This document shows, in pieces, positions 32,258-43,856 of a stretch of 64,000 bases of DNA. This DNA comes from Perkinsus olseni. Its lineage: Eukaryota; Perkinsozoa; Perkinsida; Perkinsidae. The stretch's first letter is position 1, and the number at the start of each line of letters is the position of its first letter. The notes beneath the pieces were generated by a model. That model did not search any database. It worked only from the letters and a program-made list of their open reading frames with translations, and was not told the origin of the DNA. A program made the position numbers and the translations under genes. The DNA lies in assembly GCA_013115135.1 (NCBI GenBank), contig JABANP010000064.1, positions 62,001 through 126,000 on the forward strand, in the 5' to 3' direction.

Positions 32258-34419
32258 TTGCTGGTCTCTTCTCGGGCTTTGCTTTTTCGCTAAGTAGATA
32301 ATCCGACTGATGACCCTAGTGGCCTACCAGCAGCTCTCGTTCGCGATTCGCTTGCGTGAGCCGATTTCAAGCCGGACTTGGTAGAGGTCGAGATCGTTAC
32401 AGCCTTGCGGCTTCTGCACAGGCAGTAGTCTTTTGTCAGTGGGCACTTCTCTATGTGCGCACAAGGTGCAAATCTTTGTGATCCACAGAGACCGGATCTC
32501 GTGTCAGTCCGTTTGAGACTAGGTCAGTAACAATTGACAGTTGTTCTGATCATTTCGGTTGCCGTTCGCGGATCAAACCTTCCGAGTCGAAAGATCCGGC
32601 GTTCTCCGGCTACATCCACTGCCGAGCTGCTTCTGTCATAAGCACAGAACTGCAGATTATCTCGAAGTGATGCGATGACGTCGGGCAAGGCGATGGAGCC
32701 AGAGATGCTTCGAGCATCAACACGGTTCCGACAGAACCACATTCAGACCCAGGATGCCTTTCTTGCGAGTCGCAAGCTGCGACCACTCCTCTACAACTGT
32801 GCTGAGCGACACAGTCCACCTAAAGCTATCAGCTCGGTCGAAGGGGAGTAACTCAGCAGGCTGTTCAAAACATCGCCGGAGCATTGTTGCAGCGACATTG
32901 TCGCTCTACTCCTCGAGGCAGAAGCTTCCTTCGCGGTCCTGGGATAGACCTTTCTTCAGTCCCCAGAAGGGCACGCATGGTGGCCCCCATTCGGAGTGTG
33001 GCGGCTTGCCTCCAGTGGAAGATTCCTGAAGGAAGCCCTCGACTTGAGTTGCCAGTTGCTACCTCGAGGTAGCAACTGGTGATCAATCAGTTATCAACCA
33101 AGTCTGTGTATTCGGTTGCTGATAGTAACCAGCAACTCGCTATATCGCTCCAGAAGCGGCGCTCCTACTGAACAGTTTGCGCTGGCTCAGTTGAGGCTGT
33201 AGTATTGCTGTTGAATCATTCAACTTGAATGCCAACCGTTAGTGACTTTGAGGAGATGGGAGGAGTGCTCTCGACCTGGTAGGCCCTGGGATCGCCAGTC
33301 GTGATCTCATGCCTCCAGCTCGGGCACTGTGGTTTGCTTACCCATCAACTCGCAGTGGCTGTCACAGTTGTGGCACCTGAGACGCCGTCCCTATCTGGAG
33401 CAAGCCGTTTGACACGACTCTCGGTTGCTCTGAGATGCCTTACGAGTGACACCCCGCAGCACAGTGCTCTCTGCACTATCCGGGCTTCAGAATCACCTCT
33501 TCTCAGTCCCCGCGCCTACGGATTTACGCAACGTCATTATGTGCTACCAGCACAGTGCTGGATTACCACGAGAAGCCTTGATGTTGTCATGTCGCAAGCC
33601 CACATCGTTGGAGAGATTGTCTTCTGCTAGACTAAGCGATTTATCATTCATATGAGCATACGTTATTGAGATTAAGTACCGGTTACGTAGTAGGCGTGTT
33701 TAGTTACGAGGCGGAGACAATAGCACCATTGCGCCCGCTCAGCTCGGCGCTTCGCGAGCTAGAAAGGAGAGTGCTGCAACCGTTCCGGGTAGCGTTCGGC
33801 GCTTGCCCAGGTTCATGTTAGGGCCGCTGCTGATTACCCAAACTTCGCAGGTATGGTTGGAGACTCGCTAACTAACTTCTCCAATCTTGATCTGGCCTTT
33901 GCGTTCGCCGAATTACACTTGATGAGAGACAAGATCGACTGGTCTCGTGTGCCGTTCGCACCTGGGTCCTATCCCGCTTCGATAGAGAGCTTCGCTGAAG
34001 CTAAGTTGAACCAACCGATTGATGACGGCGAAAACTGCAGATCTGAGACTCCAGATGGCGTAACCTGATTCCTGTGTCCTCGATCACTCGGAATCCTAAT
34101 ACGGTGCATCGTCCGGGCGAGCGTGTGGGACCAGGCGGATTGGAGTAGAGGGAGCCAGGGGGCCTCTAGGCCCTGCATGAAGCTTACAGTTGGTAATGGT
34201 GACAGTGAGTAGCCGACTCATGATGAGTCAAGGCCCACCATCATTAAGGCGAGTCTAGCAGCGGTAACTGTTATCAGTCGGTAGAGTACCACCCATTGTT
34301 GAAGAACTCACCAACTTAATAAGCGGAATCACACAAACATCAGCGCACGATATACATCAGAATAGCTTGATATAGGGAAAGCGGCAATGAGCACGACAAG
34401 TTAAGTTACTCACGCCTGT
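32258..34419. other. Gap between protease copies C and D
   Basis: No supportable gene was found. It contains a perfect 28-bp palindrome (33052-33079). The right part (about 34040-34419) is the inverted 3' flank of the triplicated unit. Several open frames of about 70-110 codons in 33300-34180 have no recognisable features. Confidence 0.5.
33052..33079. repeat. Perfect 28-bp palindrome
   Basis: The half-site CCAGTTGCTACCTC is followed directly by its exact reverse complement, with no spacer. About 40 bp downstream, GTTGCTG and CAGCAAC form a second weaker inverted repeat with related bases. Confidence 0.95.
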
Positions 34420-36040
34420 TTACATGCCAGTGCAACTTCGGAGAAGACCCCGAAGTCCCGAACGGTGTTCATCTGCTCGCTTGCAAGGGGGACACCGAAA
34501 CTCATTCCACGACTCCGTGGACGTGGCCTTCCTCACTACGGGTCTCTCAGGACTCCGGAGACTGATCACTGCCGAGCCGAAATCGAAGTAGACGTCGTGT
34601 TCGGCGAAGAACCAGGCGCCCAAAATGAATTCATTCAAAGGTTCGCCTTGAAGTCTGTCCTGGACTCGGAGTTTACACCATTTGCCTTCACATATATGCC
34701 AGTGGTTGCTGAGATGCATTTCAAAAAAAGATTCTGTGCCGACGCGAACGACCATCACAGGTAGTCGTCTGATGACGTCTTTACGAAACCAAATCCTCTG
34801 GTAAGCATCGATATAAGCGTACGACTCGACGCAATCTCGGCCGAATTCGTCCTCAATAGCCTCCCATATCTTTTCAAACACTATCTCAGGGACGATAGTG
34901 AAATCGGAACCCGTATCGACCGATACGTCATTGAGCGCTGTCGCATTGGTGGCGTCTATCCATGAACCATTCGTTGAGGGGGTGCGGACCTGGACTGCCG
35001 ACACAGCTATCTTGGTCATTAAAAAAGAGTCGTTTCTGAGAGGGAGTACGGTCATATCTTCGCCCTGTGGCAAAGCGTCCCCAAGTACCAGCTGACCAGT
35101 TAGCCCGTGATAGACCTTTGACACGCGGATGGCAATGGTGGAATGGGGGATCGCTCCGGTCTCCATAAGTTGCTGGAGGAGAGACGGTTTTGATGGACCA
35201 ACGTGCAGCTCAGCTCGTTGGGGGCTTAATCCGAGGAAAGCCGACGGTTCAACGCCCGTCGTCACGTCAGAAGAGTTTACCATGAGACCAACATGCAAGT
35301 CCTTTATTTTCCGATTGCCAACCTTCAGCGTTACTTTCCGATATACAAATTTCATGCTATACCCATCGGTGAACCGAACGGAATATACGTCTTGTCGCAG
35401 CAAGGTGTCGAGGTCACACGGGTCGGTTGGAGGGCAGAAGTAGCAACCCGAGATGAGGTCTTTGCAGGAACCACGGCCGTAGAGACTCTCATACCAACCA
35501 CCGTATACTAGGTATGTCATAGGGCTTCCAGTATCGATAGCGAGTTTTATCGCATGCCCATCGAAGTTCATCTTTACTTGAGTTCCCTTCATTGCGAAGG
35601 TCAGCGGCGAAGAGGTAAAGGCCAGCTTCCATGTCAGAGCCGACTGGAGAATGGCGGACCACAGCATCGGCGAGGAAAGGGCACAAGGCTATCATAAGGC
35701 GAGCGTGAACAACATTCCTCGCCCCAGCAAACCTGTATATGGAATAACCTACAAGTGGGACTCGACACCCGAAGTAGTGACGAATCTAGCATCACACAAA
35801 AGGAGACAGGTACGCATGCACCCTGCTAAATGATAGTTTTCACAGTCTACCATAGACCAAGCGGAAACAGTAGGCTTCTTCCCGACAAGCCCAGACCTTT
35901 ATCGTCCTCTGCATTCCTATCAAGGGTTCCTCAATGGAACAGTTGTTACAGTAACATCACGCCGCTTGCAGAGTCAACAAGCTGCGGGATCTCAGCCGGC
36001 CCAGGCCGTACTGCCGAGGCCGCAGTAGATTCGAATCGGC
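34040..36040 (-). repeat. Inverted arm 1 of the protease D/E palindromic duplication
   Basis: This is the unit carrying copy D on the minus strand. Its 3' flank (34040-34420) matches the reverse complement of 38510-38780, and its 5' flank (35668-36040) matches the reverse complement of about 36880-37244. Limits are by eye. Confidence 0.75.
34420..35667 (-). CDS. Pepsin-like aspartyl protease, copy D (intact)
   Basis: A single-exon, 415-residue A1-family protease on the minus strand. The start ATG at 35667 gives MLWSAILQSALTWKLAFTSS, equivalent to copies B and E. Catalytic motifs are AIDTGSPMTYL and SVDTGSDFTIVP, both complete. The conserved core with CYFCPPTDPC is present and a flap-like FTDGYS follows. 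The C-terminal lobe carries FILGAWFFAEHDVYFDF and ends LLRSCTGM. It is the inverted sister of E and B, and its head-to-head placement with E means their promoters share the region 35668-37244. No frame break was found. Secretion is inferred from the hydrophobic N-terminus. Confidence 0.9.
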   Translation of the reverse strand: MLWSAILQSALTWKLAFTSSPLTFAMKGTQVKMNFDGHAIKLAIDTGSPMTYLVYGGWYESLYGRGSCKDLISGCYFCPPTDPCDLDTLLRQDVYSVRFTDGYSMKFVYRKVTLKVGNRKIKDLHVGLMVNSSDVTTGVEPSAFLGLSPQRAELHVGPSKPSLLQQLMETGAIPHSTIAIRVSKVYHGLTGQLVLGDALPQGEDMTVLPLRNDSFLMTKIAVSAVQVRTPSTNGSWIDATNATALNDVSVDTGSDFTIVPEIVFEKIWEAIEDEFGRDCVESYAYIDAYQRIWFRKDVIRRLPVMVVRVGTESFFEMHLSNHWHICEGKWCKLRVQDRLQGEPLNEFILGAWFFAEHDVYFDFGSAVISLRSPERPVVRKATSTESWNEFRCPPCKRADEHRSGLRGLLRSCTGM

Positions 36041-37244
36041 AGAGATTTAGTTCCTGCGAATTCGCCCCTATTAACGACGTGTGGAGAGACTGACTGATTG
36101 AGAACACAACACCCGGGTTTTGCAATCTGGAATCCATTCTTTCATCTGCTGTTTCTTATCATCCGCTACTTATCTTAGCTTCAGCGTAGCTTCTTGTCGG
36201 AGCAAGATAGGATCAGCGGTATAAACATCACGGACGCACGAGGGCGATAACTCCCGAATTCAACACCAATAACCAATGCATTGTCCGTCAATACTCCTCG
36301 ACGTGACACGCACCCGGCGTGCACACAAGCCCGATAAATTTAGATGTCCCTACGTACTCGGGCAGTATAGTTAACGTAGGTCGAGCGAGGGAACGGCTTT
36401 TGGCTCTCTCTGGATTTGTAGTTTTGCGGCGAATTTCACATTTCCATCAGGAGATTGTTACCTCGAACAGTTGTCGCGGGAAGGATGATGGAGAGCAGCT
36501 CCCAGGCGTGGCCCGTTAGAGGATCATTCCGTAAGTTTCGCGCGGCCACCGTTTTCATCTCGCTAGCCCCATTTATTTTCGTGCGGCTACCTTCTCCCCT
36601 CATTAATGACTTCCAGGACTTATTGGCCTGGGTAACAGAGTCAGATCGGTCTCTGTGCTGAATACCTGTAGAGCTCAAAGCAGCTCCGGAGCAACAAACA
36701 TGAGTACTGTAGGGACCTGAGAATGACCGGGCTTGTACACACCTCGGGTCCGCGACCGTTCCGGTTTCGTCTCGCGTTGTTGACGGAAAGCTCAGCTTCG
36801 TGCCACGCATTCGCTATTGGTTATCTCCCTGGTGCATCGCGAACAGGTGCGAATTTTCCGGCTTTGAAAATATGCTGATTCGCATCTATTGCGATTTCGG
36901 TGGTACGGCATGGGCCGGTGAGATCCCGCGGTTCACTGATCGTAGAAAGGCATGATGATGCTTCAACAACTGCTTCATCGTACGCTCTTTAAAGGTGAAG
37001 GCCTGAGGTTGTCGGGAAGAAACCTCCTGCGTCAGCTTGGTCTATGCTAGACTGCGAAAGCTATCACGCGGCAGGATGCATGTGTACCTGTCTCCTTTTG
37101 TGTGATGCTAGGTTTGTCACTACTTCGGGTGTCGAGTCCCATTTGTAGGTTATTCCATATACAGGTTTGCTGGGGCGAGGAATGTTGTTCACGCTTGCCT
37201 TATGAATCATAAGTTATGATAGCCTTGTGACCTTTCCATCCCAG
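35668..37244. promoter_or_regulatory. Divergent 5' region between protease copies D and E
   Basis: The two flanks are reverse-complement related (35668-36040 and about 36880-37244) around a unique centre of about 840 bp. Each flank probably carries its own copy of the same promoter. The part 36590-36880 also resembles 28700-28910 upstream of copy B. No core promoter motif was recognised. Confidence 0.5.
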
Positions 37245-38780
37245 ATGATGAGATCGGCGATTTTCCAGTCAGCACTGACGTGGAAGATGGCCTTTACCTC
37301 TTCGCCGCTGACCTTCCCAATGAAGGGAACTCAAGCAAAGATGAGCTTCGATGGGCATGTGATAGAACTCGGTATCGACACTGGAAGTTCTGTGACGTAT
37401 CTAGTATACGGTGGTTGGTATGAAAGTCTCTACGGCCGTGGTTCCTGCAAATACCTCATCTCGGGTTGCTACTTCTGCCCACCCACCGACCCGTGTGACC
37501 TCGACTCCTTGCTGAGCCAAGACGTATATGTCGTTCAGTACACCGATGGGTATAGCATGAGTTTTGTATATCGGAAAGTAACGCTGAAGGTTGGCAATCG
37601 GAAAATAAAGGACTTGCATGTTGGTCTCATGGTGAATAGTTCTGCCGTGACGGAGGGCGTTCAACCATTGGCTCTCCTCGGATTAAGCCTCCAACGAGCT
37701 GAGTTGCAGGCTGGTCCATCAAAACCGTCTCTCCTCCAGCAACTTATGGAGACCGGAGCGATCCCCCATTTCACCATTTGCCATCCGCGTGTCAAAGGTC
37801 TACCACGGGCTAACTGGTCAGCTGGTACTTGGCGACGCTTTGCCACAGGGCGAAGATATTACCCTAATCCCTCTCAGAGAAAGGCTCGGGACTAGCGACC
37901 CGGATAGCTGTGTCGGCAGTCCTGGTCCGCAGTCCATCCACAAGTGGTACGTGGATAGAAGCCAACAATACGACGGAGTTCCATCCTGGGACGGTCGATA
38001 CCGGTGCCGACTTCATTGTCGTCCCTGAGATAGTATTCGAGAGGATATGGGAGGCTATTGAGGACGAGTTCGGCCGAGATCGCGTCGAGTCGTACGCTTA
38101 TATCGATGCTTACCAGAGGATTTGGTTTCGTGAAGATGTTGTCAAGCGCCTGCCTGTGATGGTCGTTCGCGTTGGCACAGAATCTACATTTGAAATGCAT
38201 CTCAGCAACCACTGGCATATATGTGAAGGCACATGGTGTAGACTAAGAGTTCTGGACCGAGTTCAGCAAGACAAGCCCTTGAATAAATTCATTTTGGGCG
38301 CTTGGTTCTTCGCCGAGCACGACGTCTCTTTTGACTTCAGTCGGGCAGTCATCAGTCTCCGGAACCCTAGGAGGCCCGTAGTGATTAAAACCACGTCCAC
38401 GGAGTCGTGGAATGAGTTTCGGGGTCCCCTTTGCAAGCGAGCTGATGGACGCCGTTCGGGACTTCGAAGACTTCTCGGAAGTTGCACTGGCACGTAAACT
38501 GGCCTGGGTAACTTAACTTGTCATGCTCAGCGCCTCTTTCCCTATACCAAGCTATTCTGATGTATATCGTGTGGTGATGTTTGTGTGATTCCCCTTATTA
38601 AGTTGGTGAGTTCATCAACAATGGGTGGTACTCTACCGACTGATAACAGTTACCGCTGCTAGACTCGCCCCCATCATGTGTGGGCATTGGCTCATCACGA
38701 GTCCCCTACTCACCACAATCACCATCGCCATTTGTAAGCTTCATGCAGGGCCTCCGAGTCCACCGGCTCCCTCTACCCCA
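36880..38780 (+). repeat. Inverted arm 2 of the protease D/E palindromic duplication
   Basis: This is the unit carrying copy E on the plus strand. It is related to arm 1 in inverted orientation and to the copy B unit in direct orientation. Landmarks are CTATTCTGATGTATATCGTG (38551-38570) and its counterpart near 34350. Confidence 0.75.
37245..38497 (+). pseudogene. Aspartyl protease copy E, two frame breaks, motifs intact
   Basis: Start codons at 37245 and 37248 align with copy B. The catalytic motifs GIDTGSSVTYL and TVDTGADFIVVP are complete, as is the C-terminal FILGAWFFAEHDVSFDF and the end LLGSCTGT. Two single extra bases disrupt the reading: a T in ACCATTTGCC near 37779 and a G after CTCAGA near 37878, judged against copy B. 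If both are assembly errors this is a normal protease of about 417 residues. If real, it is a young pseudogene, because nothing else has decayed. Confidence 0.8.
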
Positions 38781-39821
38781 ATCCATCAGTCTTTCATCAA
38801 GGTTTTCGTGATAATCCAGTACATAATGGCGTGGCGTAAATGAACTCTTTTTAAGCCGGTCCCTGCAGGCTGCGCCCATCAGCCGAGTATGTCAGAAGTT
38901 CTGACGCTGTTTTGACTCAGAACAGCGTCTCTGCTAGCTGCTTTTCCTAGCCGTGGGGCGATGAACCTCACCATCTAGGATAGCAAATAGTTGGCAAGGC
39001 GAACTGATGTGTCGTCGTGGCATAGAGGTGTGACGGTGGCAACTCTGTAGCCAGCATGTGAGGAGTACAGGATGGAATCATCGACAACGCCGAGTTCAGG
39101 CCCACTTGCCCCAGGTGTATCGATCATCATGGCGTAGGCCTAAGTGGCCTTTCGAGCGTCCATTTTTCCTCTCGTTTGTGGAAGCTACTGCCACTCTCAT
39201 GCGCACCGCGAGCCCCGACAGCTTGAGTACGTCTAGTAGGATGTTTGCACTCCAGAACCCGCCGCTCGTAGCAGGGCGGCTGCGTTGTCGTATATCTTAG
39301 TGTACTGAGTACACTGTATTCTCTCGAGAGTAGTATACTGTAGTGAACAGCGACCGTGGTTACTTCGCCCGTTCCGCAGCATCAGAGTACACCATATTCC
39401 TAGGTTGGCTATGTGTCACATAGTATGTGATGTTTCCTCGCAAGCTTGAGTTCAATAGGGGAGATGCTATGGCTCCTAGACGAGTCGACAAAGACGGCCA
39501 CGCCTTACCGGCAGCATGCTGGCCATCTCATTGCAACGTTCTCAACTCTTGATCGTCCACGACAGAGTCCGACAAGAGGCGCATCCACCAGGCTCGACAG
39601 CGCTCCCTCGAGTTCATCGTGGAGCTCTGTCATGTAGTTCTGTAACCTAGGAGCTAACTGAATGACTCGATATTGTCGAGTCAACAAAGAGCTCAATCTT
39701 ATTGCCTCAAATTGTCGCCGTGGATCTTCTTAGGCTGGTGACGATGAACTGGCACACACACATTCGTCAAGAGGCTCTACGATGCCGCTTTCTATCTGTG
39801 GCAGGTGTTATTCGGTTTCCA
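38498..39821. other. Gap between protease copies E and F
   Basis: No gene was found. It repeats the B-C spacer, with roughly 200 bp of additional sequence (about 39165-39370) not present between B and C. That insert contains repeated GTACTGAGTACACTGTATTC-like runs. Confidence 0.6.
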
Positions 39822-40918
39822 ATGCCGCCATCCGCGACCCTCCGCTTGGCAGTGACGTGGGCACTACCTTTCGCTTCTTCGGCGCTACCTTTGTTGCTCA
39901 GAAAGTAGACGAACAACTTTATGGCGGTGGAGATGTTAATAAATTCGTAAGTCGAAAGGTGAACGTGAGAGTTGGTGAGCGCAAGATCCAGAACCTGACA
40001 ATCGGATTGATGGTTGGCAGTACACGCATCTTCAAGAGCAAGCAACCGTTGGCAGCGCTCGGACTGAGTTTCGCTTCCCAAGCGCTACGTTCAGCCGGCA
40101 AAGTTTCCTTCCTCGAACAGCTTCTAAGTTCCACCGAGCCCACCGTCTCTGTGCATGTATCGAAGAGATACCTTGGGATAGCTGGGAAGCTGGTGCTGGG
40201 AGAGTCTACAGAACAGACCCAAGGGACGACTGTCCTTCCTCTCGAGGAGGTTTCTTGGGCAAGGACAATGAGCGCGATAGCTGCGGCAGCGGTCTGAGTG
40301 AAGCGTCCCTCTGATAGCGATCGAATGACGACTCTATCAAATAGAGAAAGGCATTTCAATATTGTTGTCGATACTGGCGCTGAAATCAGTATTGTTCCCA
40401 AGGAGCTATTCTCGATGATATGGGAAGCTATTGAGGTCGAGTTTGGGCCAGATCACGTTGCTTAGGCAAACGAGGCCTACTCCACGGAGGATCCGATGTT
40501 GGCAGCGTACGTCGATGCTACTGGCCTGATTTGCTTCCGCAGAAGTTTCACCGAGCGCCTCCCTGTAATCGGTATTCAAGTTGCCGATGCATCCACTCTC
40601 GAGATCCGCCTGAGCAATCACGTGCAGGTATGTGATGAGGTCTGGTGTAGACTTCAAGTGAAAGACCAACTCATAGTTGATGAATCAAGGGATTTCTTCA
40701 TACTCAGCAATCACTTCTTCGCCGACTACCAAGTCTCTTTTGACTTTGGCCGCAAGTTGATTGGTCTTAGAGCTCCTAGGAGACCCGTCACTCGGAAGAC
40801 CAGCACTGTGAAATCGTGGAATAAACGGAATGGACCAGCCTGCAGACGAGCGGTTCAACGCCGCACCGGTATCGCCTGGCTTGTGCGCAATTGCATCGGC
40901 GAACCAGAAGACGCCTGA
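39822..40918 (+). pseudogene. Aspartyl protease copy F, core deleted, two stop codons
   Basis: The start region MPPSATLRLAVTWAL matches copy C, but about 200 bp are missing compared with C. The deletion joins the signal region straight to the LLAQKV segment, so the first catalytic motif and the conserved Cys core are gone and the frame shifts. The rest is in one frame with an in-frame TGA (40295-40297) and TAG just after PDHVA (about 40462). The second motif VVDTGAEISIVP and the C-terminal end through VRNCIGEPEDA are preserved. It cannot encode an active protease. Confidence 0.88.
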
Positions 40919-41124
40919 GTTCTGTGGCTTTCGTATCTTGCAATTATGTACTTCCGGAATGTCATTTTGCTGTTGCATGTTTACTGATGTCAATGTAGCT
41001 TTCGCTGTTTCGTTGGAGGCGTCCTCAATACGTAGGGCTGACGCATGACTGCCGGCTCCTTGACTTGTGAATTGCCGAGGAATTTCAGATTTCCGTGATG
41101 TTCCGTGATGACGTTATTAGCTCG

Positions 41125-42434
41125 AACAGTCAGCGTGCCAAGGATGAGGACGAGGAGATATCCTTTCGAGAGCTCGAAAAGACCAGACGGCTAAATGACA
41201 AGTAGCGGGAAACGGCCATCTGATGGCCGCCACCAGGCGTCGAATTGTAGCGATCGTACGTCAATGGAATGAAAAAGTGAGAAAAGACGACAATCCCTCG
41301 AAGCAGGTTGAAACGTGAAAACGAAGAGCTGACGAGAAGGATGTCTTCGCCTCGAGGCGGCGAACTGTGGTCTTCCCCGACGGTGAGCATTTCATATGAA
41401 CAGCACTCGAGGGTCGAGCTCACCTCCACTAGCGATCAGATGCCTCTAGCTTCTGGATTGTGAAAGCTCTCAGTTACGAACCCTTCACGATCGAGTCGAT
41501 CGTCTCGGTCGAGAGCGAGATGGAATGAAGCTTGACGAAATGTCTCGAGATCTCGATCGTTTGAGGTTTGTATGGGGTAGGTCGCGGCCGGGGCATTCAG
41601 CGTGGCCACCCCTTAGAGAACGGGACCGGATACAATCCCGCCTCAATTCAAGACTGCAGGAGATTCTGGACCGTGCCCTACTGAAGATCCATCCAGCCGC
41701 GCGAATTGGCATAGAAGATGGTAAGCTCGAATCGAATCAGGAGTTCCACGTAGAAAGTCTCCTCAGAAGTCCACGACGCGATCAAGTTGCATCGCTTGCC
41801 ATTACTTTCGCCGGTCAGCGGATTCCGCAGCCCTTCAAGCGGTCGTCGAGACCCCATCAGGAGCCCTGAGGTAGCTCCTCAGCCGACTGAGCATAGCTCA
41901 TCTCAATTGAGCTCAGGGAAACGTAGCTCCGACTGCAGCAGGCCTCACGAAGCAATCCCACAACACCGATGTCACTCCAGCTTCACAGTAAGGAGCAACA
42001 GCAGTAGAGTGTCGTTCTTCAGGAAAGGCACCCAATTCCTTGCACGTCTTACAGGTTTCCAGCCACTCCGATACCGCCTACGAGAACGGGCCGCGAGCGA
42101 GCTGAGTCGGTCGCTGGAGAGGTCGAGAAGATTTCGTCCAAGCTCCGACTATTATCTCGAAAGATTCGCCGACTCGAAGAATCCAAACAGATGCAGCACT
42201 TGATGCCGTCGCCAGAAAATACCTTCGTGTCCACCGCGGCTCGGATGAAAAGAGTGACCTCGCCAACTCGGTCGACGCGGTACTCTCATACGAGACCTCT
42301 GCCATCTGTAACGCCCTATGTCGTACAAGGATGGCAGACGGTGAATGGAGGCCGCCCGCCTTCCTTTTTGTCACCGCTGGGTCGATCATGGGACACAACA
42401 TGGCCAAAAGGCAACTTCTTCCGTCACTGCTGAT
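41125..42434 (+). pseudogene. Fragmentary coiled-coil protein gene, unrecognised
   Basis: Several plus-strand segments look coding but do not join into one frame. They are ISFRELEKTRRLNDK (about 41157-41205), LKRENEELTRRMSSPRGGEL (about 41305), MKLDEMSRDLDRLRFVWGRS (41525 on), ISSKLRLLSRKIRRLEESK (about 42130-42190) and DAVARKYLRVHRGSDEKSDL (about 42206), the last ending LLPSLLID at TGA 42432-42434. Heptad-like Leu spacing suggests coiled coil. Introns or a one-base frame shift near 42180 would be needed. I recognise no family. It may be a real multi-exon gene or a decayed one. Confidence 0.35.
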
Positions 42435-43856
42435 TGACTGATATTGTGATCTGTCTCGTGCTCGCATGGCTTGAGTTTCAAGTCTGTATGCCTATTCTCA
42501 GCCGCTGCGCCGTAGTCATGGCCGGCAATCCACATTCCGTGGAACGCGAAACGAGAAGCTATGAAAGGGAAAACGTAGCCCAGTAGCTGGGCCTCAGCTA
42601 GTATCTAAGGAAAATTGATGTGCGTTGGATAACACAACGCTTGGCTATCGATCACCGAAACTCGATATACACAAAGAGCAATCGCAGGCATCCCGGTCGC
42701 AAGAACACACTCGCAACGGGAAAGTGGCGGGCGCCTACTCGCAGAATACAGTCAAGTGCTCTGTAGGGATGTACCGCCCGTGAACAACGGAATCTCGCAT
42801 GAAAGTGACAAGTTGGTGGTACGTTTGATACAATCATTTGACAACATCCATGATAATAATGTCGAGCGCCATGATACACTATAACCCAGGAAGGCTCGGA
42901 CGTGCAGATACTTGAATGCGGCAGCGTCCCAAGTGTCGGTGGCTCGCTAGGCGTGTCTCCATTGCCGAGGGCTCGTGCCGCATTCACTAATGATGGTGAC
43001 CCATCGAACTCATGAGTCGGGCGTTTGATTGGCGAATGCGGAACCAGCCTGTTCGTTCAACGCGGTGTTCACTAAGTGAACTTCACTTCTCGTTGGTGCG
43101 CTTCGAGCCTTATGTATATGGCATTAACTCTGCTATTTTCGGCCTCGGGCCGGCATTGAGCTCTTCCTTCATCGTCTACTCCGTGAGGTCTAACTACGAG
43201 CGTGCTCGCGCCTGACTAATGGTGCAAACGCGTTCTCCCTTTCTCGTAGGAGCAACCCGTGAGCTTTGAGTGGCAATTCCAGCTGGCAGTTCCGTGCTGG
43301 AAGTTCCGTCTCGCTAGCCTCAATTTCTTTCCGTGCGGCTACTTATTTCCCTCGCTGCCGCGTCACGCCTGTGCCTAGGTCCTAGATAAATTGAGATATC
43401 GTGACCCACTATTCGCGAAGTCGAAGTTCGAGAGCGAAATTTCAAGTGGCTTTTTGATGGGCTGCTCTTGTTTTGATGCCTTCGTGTCAGTGGGTGGCGC
43501 GTGAAGGGTCGAGTTCACACGGGGCTCGGCAAAAGACTACTGCTGACGTTCCTCGTAGGCGGAACGGTTGAGGCTACGAGTAGCTCAGGCCGCGAAACAG
43601 ATACTCTCTTCACGAAATTTGGCCCGCAGTGATGGCGAGTAAGCCTCGGCATAGCCAAGGCCCGCAGCATATCCTCACCAATCCGCGAGTTCACGGAAGT
43701 TTGGGTCGCAAGTTGAGTTGTTGAAGCTCTCGATGGATGGATTATAGCGAATGATCTAGACTTTTATGTCGGGGATGATTTTAATCTGGACATACGCCGT
43801 GCCAGCACTCGGCTGCTCACTACGCTCCGTCTGTTGCAGGGTTCTCCAGATTTTAA
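42435..43856. other. Intergenic gap upstream of protease G
   Basis: No gene was found. Just before the copy G start, CTCCGTCTGTTGCAG (about 43827-43841) looks like a 3' splice acceptor with a pyrimidine-rich tract. It could receive a spliced leader or end a 5' untranslated intron. Confidence 0.4.

Noticed and set aside
33301..33630. Plus-strand 109-codon open frame in the C-D gap
   Set aside because: No family resemblance, no clear splice context, and a second overlapping frame is equally open. Treated as chance.
41125..42434. Retrotransposon or reverse transcriptase remnant
   Set aside because: The segments show charged coiled-coil character. No reverse transcriptase, integrase or gag motif was visible on either strand.
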